12,812 bases of DNA from VRUE01 sp035557635 (lineage in GTDB: Bacteria > Actinomycetota > Thermoleophilia > Solirubrobacterales > 70-9), in NCBI GenBank assembly GCA_035557635.1, contig DATMDR010000015.1, forward strand, positions 1-12,812, in the 5' to 3' direction. Below the pieces are notes generated by a model, which made no database searches, was not told the DNA's origin, and saw only the letters and a list, made by a program, of their open reading frames with translations. A program made the position numbers and the translations under genes. Of this stretch, positions 4,609-10,580 are shown piece after piece (position 1 is the stretch's first letter; the number at the start of each line of letters is the position of its first letter).

Positions 4609-5880
4609 ATGCTCGACCTTAAGCTGATCCGCTCCGACCCTGAGCGGGTCAAGATGGCGCTGGCCCGCCGCGGCGCGGCCGAGCAGGTCGACGAGCTGCT
4701 GGCGCTCGACGCCCGCCGGCGTCAGCTGCTGCCAGAGATCGAGGGCGCGCAGGCCGAGCGCAAGACTCTCTCCAAGCGGATCGGCGAGGCCAAGCAGCAG
4801 GGCGGCGACGCGGCGGTGGAGATGGAGGCCGTCCAGCGGCTGAAGGAGACGATCGAGGCCGGCAAGGCCGAGCTGGAGAAGGTCGAGGCGGACCTCGAGC
4901 GGATCGCCGCCGCTCTCCCCAACCTCCCCGACCCCGACGCGCCCGAAGGGATGACCGAGGAGGACGCGGTTGTCCTGCGCGAGGTGGGCGATAGGCCGAG
5001 CTTCGACTTCGAGCCCCGCGATCACCTCGACATCGGCACCGAGCTCGGCCTGATCGACATGGAGAGCGCCGCGAAGCTTTCCGGCTCCCGCTTCGCCTAC
5101 ATCAAGGGCGACCTGGTCCTGCTCGAGCTGGCGCTGGTCCGCTTCGCGCTCGACCTCGTCCGCGGCGAGGGCCACGAGCCGGTGGTACCGCCGGTCCTCG
5201 TCCGCGAGGAGGCCCTCAACGGGACCGGCTTCCTGCCCGGCGATCGCGACCAGATCTACGAAGTTCCCAAGGACGAGCTGTTCCTGGTCGGCACTTCGGA
5301 GGTCTCGCTCGCCGCCCTGCACGCGGACCAGATCCTCGAGGCGGACCAGCTGCCGCTGCGCTACGCCGGCTTCTCCACCTGCTTCCGCCGCGAGGCCGGC
5401 GCCGCCGGCCGCGACACCCGCGGCATCTTCCGCGTCCACCAGTTCGACAAGGTCGAGATGTTCTCGTTCGTCGAGCCCGGCGAGTCGTCGGCCGAGCACG
5501 AGCGGCTGCTGGCGATCGAGGAGCGGATCCTCACCGAGCTGGAGATTCCGTACCGCGTCGTCAACGTCGCCGCGGGCGATCTGGGTGCCCCCGCGGCGAA
5601 GAAGTACGACTGCGAGGCGTGGATCCCGAGCCAGGACCGCTACCGGGAGCTGACCTCGTGTTCGAACACGACCGATTACCAGGCGCGACGTCTCAGTTGT
5701 AGGTATCGGCCTGCCGATAACGAACCACCACAGACCGTGCACACGCTGAACGGCACTGCTGTGGCCGTTGGAAGAACGATGATCGCGCTAATCGAGAACC
5801 GGCAGGACGGGGACGGCGGTTTCACGCTACCCAAAATTTTGCATCCCTACGGCGTGCCTGAAAGGATCGGGCCACGATGA
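4609..5880 (+). CDS. serS: Seryl-tRNA synthetase
   Basis: A 423-residue class II aminoacyl-tRNA synthetase that charges tRNA-Ser with serine in the cytoplasm. Residues 1-110 form the tRNA-binding domain beginning MLDLKLIRSDPERVK, with a long charged coiled-coil arm. The catalytic domain shows TSEVSLAALHADQIL, motif 2 FSTCFRREAG (255-264), RDTRGIFRVHQFDKVEMF, the serine pocket ELTSCSNTTDYQARR, and motif 3 HTLNGTAVAVGRTMIALIENRQ (about 378-400). Length is normal and all motifs are present. From about 5690 to the end, third codon positions become much richer in A/T (for example CTCAGTTGTAGG and CTACCCAAAATT) while the protein stays conserved. The stop overlaps the next gene's ATG as ATGA. Confidence 0.98.
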   Translation: MLDLKLIRSDPERVKMALARRGAAEQVDELLALDARRRQLLPEIEGAQAERKTLSKRIGEAKQQGGDAAVEMEAVQRLKETIEAGKAELEKVEADLERIAAALPNLPDPDAPEGMTEEDAVVLREVGDRPSFDFEPRDHLDIGTELGLIDMESAAKLSGSRFAYIKGDLVLLELALVRFALDLVRGEGHEPVVPPVLVREEALNGTGFLPGDRDQIYEVPKDELFLVGTSEVSLAALHADQILEADQLPLRYAGFSTCFRREAGAAGRDTRGIFRVHQFDKVEMFSFVEPGESSAEHERLLAIEERILTELEIPYRVVNVAAGDLGAPAAKKYDCEAWIPSQDRYRELTSCSNTTDYQARRLSCRYRPADNEPPQTVHTLNGTAVAVGRTMIALIENRQDGDGGFTLPKILHPYGVPERIGPR

Positions 5881-6536
5881 GCGCCAGCGTCGGCGGGGCA
5901 AAGCGGGTCGTCCTCTGCGACGACCACGAGATCGTCCGGGATGCGATCAAATCCCGGATGGCCGACACGAACACCCTGGAGATAGTCGGCGAGGCCGCAA
6001 ACGGGCGCGAGGTCGTCGACGTGGTCAAGGACCTCGAGCCCGACGTGCTGATCATCGACGTCGAGCTGCCCAAACGAGACGGCATCGAGGCCACCAAGGA
6101 GGTCCTCAAGGCGCGGCCGCGGACCAAGGTGATCATCTTCACCGCGCACGCCCAGCCGGACCTGCTCGCCCTGGCGCTGCGGGCTGGAGCGTCCGGCTAC
6201 GTGCTCAAGTCGGCGCCGGCCGAGGACATCGCCCGCGCGGTCAAAGCGGTGACCGGCGGCGGCACCTTCCTCGGCGGCGACTTCGCCGGCGGCAAGCCCT
6301 CCGAGGTCGAGAAGCTGCTCCTCCTCTCGCCGCGCGAGCGCCAGATCCTCGAGCTGCTCGCCGAGGGACTGCGGGTGAAAGAGATCGCCGAACGGCTTGA
6401 ACTCAGCCCGGCCACGGTCCATACGCACGTCCGCAATGCGATCAAAAAGCTGGAAGTCGACACCCGCACCGAGGCGGTCGCCCTCGCGGTCCGCTTCAGC
6501 TACCTCGGCGTGGTCGGCGCCGGCCCGGCTAAATAG
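5877..6536 (+). CDS. NarL/FixJ-type response regulator with LuxR DNA-binding domain
   Basis: A 219-residue two-component response regulator. The receiver domain (about 9-127) has the acidic pair D15/D16, phospho-acceptor D61 in IIDVELPKRDG, T89 in IIFTAHA and K111 in GYVLKSA, so all switch residues are present. The GerE/LuxR helix-turn-helix (about 148-210) contains LSPRERQILELLAEGLRVKEIAERLELSPATVHTHVRNAIKKL. A cognate histidine kinase is not encoded in the window, so it is an orphan here. It starts within the last codons of serS (ATGA overlap), suggesting translational coupling to a housekeeping gene. GCCACG before the start is not an SD. It ends 9 bp from the convergent msrB. Confidence 0.95.
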   Translation: MSASVGGAKRVVLCDDHEIVRDAIKSRMADTNTLEIVGEAANGREVVDVVKDLEPDVLIIDVELPKRDGIEATKEVLKARPRTKVIIFTAHAQPDLLALALRAGASGYVLKSAPAEDIARAVKAVTGGGTFLGGDFAGGKPSEVEKLLLLSPRERQILELLAEGLRVKEIAERLELSPATVHTHVRNAIKKLEVDTRTEAVALAVRFSYLGVVGAGPAK

Positions 6537-6545
6537 GCCCTTTGC

Positions 6546-6938
6546 CTACTTCTCGAAGGTAAGCGCGCAGCCGTTGATGCAGTAGCGCTGGCCGCCCTGG
6601 TCCGGTGGCCCGTCCTCGAAGACGTGTCCCAGGTGGGCGTCGCAGTGCTTGCAGACGACCTCGGTGCGGCGCATGAGGTGGCTGTTGTCCGGTCGCAGCT
6701 CGACGTGCTCGAGGTTGACCGGCTCGGTGAAGCTGGGCCAGCCGGTGCCCGAGTCGAACTTCGTGTCTGACGAGAACAGCTCGGTGCCGCAGCAGACGCA
6801 GCGGTACATGCCCTCGCCCTTCTCGTCGACGTACGGTCCGGTGAAGGCGCGCTCGGTGCCGGCGTTGCGGGTCACCTCGTACTGCTCGGGGGTCAGCTCC
6901 TCGCGCCATTGCTCGTCGGTCTTCTCCACTTTTGGCAT
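6546..6938 (-). CDS. msrB: Peptide-methionine (R)-S-oxide reductase
   Basis: A 130-residue enzyme that reduces methionine-R-sulfoxide in proteins, normally recycled by thioredoxin. Family landmarks are WREELTPEQYEVTRNAGTERAFTG, GMYRCVCCGTELF, GTGWPSFTEPV, HCDAHLGHVFEDGP and RYCINGCALTF. C120 is the catalytic cysteine; C47, C50, C96 and C99 form the structural zinc site. C124 is an extra cysteine near the active site that might act as a resolving residue (inference). I start at ATG 6938 because the conserved domain begins there, TACCCT lies 7 nt upstream, and the longer in-frame start at 7019 would translate through the 6954-7030 palindrome. Length matches single-domain MsrB. Confidence 0.96.
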   Translation of the reverse strand: MPKVEKTDEQWREELTPEQYEVTRNAGTERAFTGPYVDEKGEGMYRCVCCGTELFSSDTKFDSGTGWPSFTEPVNLEHVELRPDNSHLMRRTEVVCKHCDAHLGHVFEDGPPDQGGQRYCINGCALTFEK

Positions 6939-6945
6939 GGACTTA

Positions 6946-6951
6946 AGGGTA
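6946..6951 (-). promoter_or_regulatory. -10 box TACCCT for msrB
   Basis: On the minus strand TACCCT lies 7 nt before ATG 6938, the leaderless spacing. It begins 2 bp outside the left end of the 6954-7030 palindrome, which therefore occupies the -35 region. Confidence 0.55.
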
Positions 6952-6953
6952 GA

Positions 6954-7030
6954 GGGCGTCGGGGGTGTCCTTTCGGGCGCTATCCGGCTTCGCCGGTAGC
7001 GCCGCGCCCGAAACGACACCCCCGACGCCC
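6954..7030. repeat. 77-nt near-perfect palindrome between divergent msrB and thioesterase genes
   Basis: GGGCGTCGGGGGTGTC (6954-6969) pairs perfectly with 7015-7030 over 16 bp. One C/C mismatch follows (6970/7014), then TTTCGGGCGC (6971-6980) pairs with GCGCCCGAAA (7004-7013) over 10 bp. Inside is a smaller hairpin, CCGGC (6984-6988)/GCCGG (6992-6996), with loop TTC. It lies between divergent promoters, so it is not a terminator of either gene. It may be a large symmetric operator, a cruciform-forming element or a REP/MITE-like insertion. Confidence 0.85.
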
Positions 7031-7032
7031 CA

Positions 7033-7038
7033 TACGAT
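7033..7038 (+). promoter_or_regulatory. -10 box TACGAT for the thioesterase gene
   Basis: TACGAT lies 6 nt before GTG 7045 and 2 bp outside the right end of the palindrome, mirroring the msrB -10 box on the other side. It supports a leaderless start at 7045. Confidence 0.55.
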
Positions 7039-7044
7039 GCCGCC

Positions 7045-7824
7045 GTGCCGGAAGCGTTCTACGAACCCGATGGCGATGGCTTCATAGCTACCGAGTTGAC
7101 GCGGGGACCCTGGGACCCAGGGGCTCAGCACGCCGGCCCTCCGTCGGCTTTGCTTGGACGGGCGATCGAGGGGCTAGATGGAGCTGAGGGATTTCAGGTT
7201 GGGCGGGTCACGTTCGAGATCCTCAAGTCGGTGCCGATCGGGCCGGTTCGGGTCGAGGCGGAGGTGGTGCGACCGGGGAGGCGGGTGCAGTTGGTCGAGG
7301 CTTCGCTCTCCAACGACGAGGGGGAGCTGATGCGGGCTCGGGCCTGGCGGTTGCGCACGGCGCCGCTCGAGCTGCCGGACGGCGTCTCGACTCCGGGGCC
7401 GCCGCCGGGGCCGGAGGAGGGTTCGCAGCCGGAGTTCTTCGCCACGGGGCAGGACGTCGGGTACCACACGGCGATGGAGTGGAAGTCGGTTGGCGGCGGC
7501 TTCCTCGAGCCGGGCCCGGCGACGGTCTGGATGCGGATGCTCTGCCCGCTCGTCGCCGGCGAGGAGCCGACGCCGCTGCAGCGCACCCTGGTCGCGGCCG
7601 ACGTCGGCAACGGGATCAGCGCCGTGCTCGACTGGCGCCGCTACCTCTTCATCAACGTCGACCTCAGCGTCCACCTGGAGCGGATGCCGGAGGGTGAGTG
7701 GGTCTGCGTCGACGCGGTCACGCTGCCTCAACCCAACGGGACCGGCACCGCCGAGTCGGTGCTCTCCGACGAGCGCGGCCGGATCGGGCGCGCTGCCCAG
7801 ACGCTGCTGATCAGCGAGCGTTAG
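7045..7824 (+). CDS. Thioesterase family protein (double-hotdog, TesB-like)
   Basis: A 259-residue protein resembling acyl-CoA thioesterase II/4HBT_3 proteins, which hydrolyse acyl-CoA thioesters with two fused hotdog folds. The first half has GPWDPGAQHAGPPSALLGRAIE, the conserved helix-entry segment, and VTFEILKSVPIGPVRVEAEVVRPGRRVQLVEASL. The second half has VWMRMLCPLVAGEEPTPLQRTLVAADVGNGISAVLDWRRYLFINVDLSVHLERMPEGEWVCVDA, with the aspartate of AADVGNG in the position usual for catalysis. GTG 7045 is favoured by TACGAT 6 nt upstream and by FYEPDGDGFIATELTRGPWDP as the expected N-terminus. Its 3' end overlaps the convergent MFS gene by 14 bp. The substrate is unknown. Confidence 0.85.
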   Translation: MPEAFYEPDGDGFIATELTRGPWDPGAQHAGPPSALLGRAIEGLDGAEGFQVGRVTFEILKSVPIGPVRVEAEVVRPGRRVQLVEASLSNDEGELMRARAWRLRTAPLELPDGVSTPGPPPGPEEGSQPEFFATGQDVGYHTAMEWKSVGGGFLEPGPATVWMRMLCPLVAGEEPTPLQRTLVAADVGNGISAVLDWRRYLFINVDLSVHLERMPEGEWVCVDAVTLPQPNGTGTAESVLSDERGRIGRAAQTLLISER

Positions 7825-8986
7825 CCAGCAGCTCGCGGCCGCGGCCGGAGACCGCCAGCACGATCGTCGCCGAGGCGACCACGGCGACGCAGGCCGAGAA
7901 GAGGAAGGCGCCCTCGTATCCGGCCAGCACGACGACCAGCCCGGCGAGCGGCGCGCCGAGGCCGATGCCGGCGTCGAAGAAGGCGGTGAAGGTGCCCAGC
8001 GCCGCGCCGCGCCGCGTCTCGGGCACGCGGCTGACGACGATCAGAGAGAGCGACGGGTAGAGCAGCGAGAAGGCCGCCCCCATCGCCAGCGCCCCGAGGA
8101 CGGCGACCTCGAAGCTCTGCGCCAGCGCCATCGTCGTCAGGCCTACCGCCTCGACCACGGCGGCCGTGGCCGCGACCCGCACCGGGCCGACCCGGTCGGG
8201 AAGGTCGCCGCCGACGAGCCGGGTCAGCACGACCATCGTCGCGAAGGCGCCGAACACGGTTGCGCCGTGGCCGACGCCGCGGGCGTCGAGATGGAGGACG
8301 ACGAAGGAGGCGACCGTCGCGTAGCCGAACGAGGCCAGCGCGAGTGCGGTGCCGGGGCGGATCGCCTCGCGGGCGATCAGCGGGTGCTGCTCGGCGTGGC
8401 CAGCGGGGTGGAACGGGTCCGGCAGGCGCAGGGCGACGAGCGCCCCGAGCAGCGGCGCCACCCCCGCGAAGAGCCAGACGGCGGTGTAGCCGGAGGCGTT
8501 GAGCAGCAGCTCGCCGATCAGCGGGCCGACGCTCAGCCCCGCCCAGACGGCGAGCCCGTAGAGGCCGATCACACGTCCGCGCCGCTCCGGCGGCGCGATG
8601 TCGACGATCCAGGCCGAGCCGGCGGTGAACACGGTCCCCTCCCCGGCGCCGAGCAGCAGCCGCGCGGCGATCAGCCCGGGGACGCCGAGCGGCAGCAGGT
8701 AGAGGAAGCCGGCAGCCGCGACGACCGCCGATCCAAGCAGGACCGTCGAGCGGCGGCCGCGACGATCGGCCAAGCGGCCGGCGAAGGGGCGGAGGAGGAG
8801 GCCGGTGACTGCGTAGGAGCCGATCACCACACCGACGGCGATGTTGCCGGCGTCGAGCGGGCCGTGCACGTAGCGGGGTAGCACCGGCAGCACCGCGCCG
8901 ACCGCGACGAGGCCGAGGAAGGTGACAGCGAAGACGCCGGCGAAGGCGGCACCGGGGCGGTGCGCGCTGCCCTGCTCGGCGCTCAT
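7811..8986 (-). CDS. Major facilitator superfamily transporter
   Basis: A 391-residue inner-membrane transporter with about 12 hydrophobic segments in two halves. The loop between segments 2 and 3 carries the MFS motif A variant GRLADRRGRRS, and ARLLLGAGEGTVFTAGSAWIVDIAPPERRGRVIGLYG matches the segment 4-5 region of drug:proton antiporters. A hydrophilic central loop (LPDPFHPAGHAEQHPLIAREA) separates the halves. It is probably an efflux permease; the substrate cannot be inferred. ATG 8986 overlaps the stop of the upstream HAD gene as ATGA, so the two form a coupled operon. Its end overlaps the convergent thioesterase by 14 bp. Confidence 0.93.
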   Translation of the reverse strand: MSAEQGSAHRPGAAFAGVFAVTFLGLVAVGAVLPVLPRYVHGPLDAGNIAVGVVIGSYAVTGLLLRPFAGRLADRRGRRSTVLLGSAVVAAAGFLYLLPLGVPGLIAARLLLGAGEGTVFTAGSAWIVDIAPPERRGRVIGLYGLAVWAGLSVGPLIGELLLNASGYTAVWLFAGVAPLLGALVALRLPDPFHPAGHAEQHPLIAREAIRPGTALALASFGYATVASFVVLHLDARGVGHGATVFGAFATMVVLTRLVGGDLPDRVGPVRVAATAAVVEAVGLTTMALAQSFEVAVLGALAMGAAFSLLYPSLSLIVVSRVPETRRGAALGTFTAFFDAGIGLGAPLAGLVVVLAGYEGAFLFSACVAVVASATIVLAVSGRGRELLANAR

Positions 8987-9768
8987 CGCAGCAGGCCGGT
9001 GAGGTCGTCGATCACGTGGTCGGGAGGCGGCGTTGCGGCTTCGACTTCGGCCCGCGTGCAGGCGCCGGTGAGCACGAGCACCGTTGTCAGCCCGGCTCGG
9101 CGACCGCCCTCGATGTCAGAGGCTATGCGGTCGCCGACGATGGCCACCCGGCTGGCCCCCGGGATCAGCGCCCGCGCTTGGTCGAAGAGGTGGGGCTCGG
9201 GCTTGCCACCGGTCACGGCACGCTTCCCGGAAGCGGTCTCGACGGCCGCGAGGGTTGCGCCGGTGCCCGGCCAGGCGCCGCCCGGCATCGGCAGGGTCGG
9301 GTCCCGGCTGGTTCCGAACAGCGCTGCCCCGGCCTGCAGAGCGCGGGTCGCGGTCAGCAGCTCGGCGTAGTCGAACTCGCGGTGGGCGGAGACGACGACC
9401 GCGTCCGCAGCCTGGGCGGCCTCGCCGTCGAGCAGTTTCAGCCCAACCGCGGCCACCGTCTCCTTGAAGCCAGGCGCTCCGATCACGAAGACGGTTCCTC
9501 CGGGCCCGACCTGCTCGGCGACCAGCTGCGCGGTGGCCGCCCCCCCGGTCAAGACGTGGTCGTCGGGGATCTCGATTCCGGCATCGCGCAGACGAGCGGC
9601 GTAGGCGGAGGCCCCTTTCACGGAATTGTTGGTGACGAAGACGACCTCCACCCCGTCCGCGAGCAGCTTTGCCAGGGTCTCGACGGCTCCAGGCACCATC
9701 TCGCGCCCGATCCAGACCACCCCGTCGAGGTCGACCAGGAATCCATCGAATTCGTCTGCCAGCGCCAT
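8983..9768 (-). CDS. HAD-IIA family hydrolase (NagD/phosphoglycolate-phosphatase-like)
   Basis: A 261-residue phosphatase of the haloacid dehalogenase superfamily, subfamily IIA. Motif I is FLVDLDGVVWIG with nucleophile D13 and general acid D15, motif II VVFVTNNSVKG, motif III lysine in TGGKPEPHLFDQA, and motif IV VAIVGDRIASDIEGGRRAGL, which supplies the Mg-binding acids. The C2-type cap lies between motifs II and III (about residues 70-180). Relatives dephosphorylate small sugar phosphates or nucleotides. ATG 9768 is correct because motif I follows and TAGCCT lies 8 nt upstream; the frame stays open another 250 codons upstream only as the antisense of the ABC gene. It is the first gene of an operon with the MFS transporter. 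Confidence 0.93.
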   Translation of the reverse strand: MALADEFDGFLVDLDGVVWIGREMVPGAVETLAKLLADGVEVVFVTNNSVKGASAYAARLRDAGIEIPDDHVLTGGAATAQLVAEQVGPGGTVFVIGAPGFKETVAAVGLKLLDGEAAQAADAVVVSAHREFDYAELLTATRALQAGAALFGTSRDPTLPMPGGAWPGTGATLAAVETASGKRAVTGGKPEPHLFDQARALIPGASRVAIVGDRIASDIEGGRRAGLTTVLVLTGACTRAEVEAATPPPDHVIDDLTGLLR

Positions 9769-9776
9769 CTCGCGGC

Positions 9777-9782
9777 AGGCTA
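9777..9782 (-). promoter_or_regulatory. -10 box TAGCCT for the HAD-MFS operon
   Basis: On the minus strand TAGCCT lies 8 nt before ATG 9768, with no SD between. The hexamer is identical to that of the VOC gene. Confidence 0.5.
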
Positions 9783-9828
9783 TCTGTGAGTTGGGCCACG
9801 GTTCGGTGCTGTTGACCCATTGGCTCGA

Positions 9829-9834
9829 TACGGT
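9829..9834 (+). promoter_or_regulatory. -10 box TACGGT for the ABC operon
   Basis: TACGGT lies 6 nt before ATG 9841 and supports that start over the in-frame TTG at 9820. TTGACC at 9812-9817 is only 11 bp upstream, too close to be a standard -35. Confidence 0.45.
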
Positions 9835-9840
9835 GCCGCC

Positions 9841-10575
9841 ATGAGAGATACGAACGGACAGGTGGTACAGGCGAGCGGCGTCTCCCGCCGCTACGGCGAG
9901 GGAGCGGCGGCGGTCGACGCGCTGGTCGACGTCAGCACCGGCTTCGAGCGAGGTCGCTTCACCGCGATCATGGGCCCTTCGGGGTCGGGCAAGTCGACGC
10001 TGATGCACATCCTCGCCGGCCTCGACAAGCCGACCTCGGGCACCGTCGTCCTCGACGGCGACGAGATCACGTCCCTCGACGACGGCGAGCTGACCAAGCT
10101 GCGCCGCGACAAGCTCGGCTTCGTCTTCCAGTTCTTCAACCTGCTGCCCGTCCTCACCGCCGAGGAGAACCTGGTGCTGCCGCTCTCGATCGCCGGGCGC
10201 AAGCCCGACGGCGAGTGGCTCGAGCAGCTGATCCGCACCGTCGGCCTCGAGGATCGCCGCACCCACCGTCCCTCCGAGCTCTCCGGTGGCCAGCAGCAGC
10301 GCGTCGCCGTTGCCCGGGCGCTGGTCTCCAAACCCGCCGTCGTCTTCGCCGACGAGCCGACCGGCAACCTCGACTCGAAGGCCAGCGCCGACGTGCTGCG
10401 CCTGCTGCGCCAGGCGGTCGACGAGTTCGGGCAGACGGTGATCATGGTCACCCACGACCCCGACGCCGCCGCCCACGCCGACCGGCTGATCACCCTGCGC
10501 GACGGCGCCCTCGTCCACGACGCCGCTCCCGGCTCGACCGACGAGGTGATCGAGCTGATGAAGACGATCGCCTAG
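9841..10575 (+). CDS. ABC transporter ATP-binding protein (MacB/LolD type)
   Basis: A 244-residue ATPase that powers the permease encoded 5 nt downstream. Walker A is GPSGSGKST (45-53), the signature is LSGGQ (147-151), Walker B is VVFADE (167-172), and the switch histidine is H205 in MVTHD. FVFQFFNLLPVLTAEENLVLPL is the Q-loop region typical of the MacB/LolD/FtsE branch, which drives lipoprotein export or peptide/drug efflux by a mechanotransmission mechanism rather than solute passage. All catalytic residues are present. The -10 box TACGGT lies 6 nt before ATG 9841; the gene diverges from the HAD operon across 72 bp. Confidence 0.97.
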   Translation: MRDTNGQVVQASGVSRRYGEGAAAVDALVDVSTGFERGRFTAIMGPSGSGKSTLMHILAGLDKPTSGTVVLDGDEITSLDDGELTKLRRDKLGFVFQFFNLLPVLTAEENLVLPLSIAGRKPDGEWLEQLIRTVGLEDRRTHRPSELSGGQQQRVAVARALVSKPAVVFADEPTGNLDSKASADVLRLLRQAVDEFGQTVIMVTHDPDAAAHADRLITLRDGALVHDAAPGSTDEVIELMKTIA

Positions 10576-10580
10576 CGGCC

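Noticed and set aside
4210..5742. 510-residue minus-strand ORF across cytochrome c and serS
   Set aside because: It is antisense to two certain genes and has no recognisable domain; it is open only because stop codons are rare in this GC-rich frame.
6939..7019. 27-residue N-terminal extension of MsrB
   Set aside because: It would translate the palindrome and the promoter region; the conserved MsrB domain starts right after ATG 6938.
9769..10518. 250-residue N-terminal extension of the HAD hydrolase
   Set aside because: It reads antisense through the ABC ATPase; HAD motif I begins just after ATG 9768, which has a -10 box 8 nt upstream.
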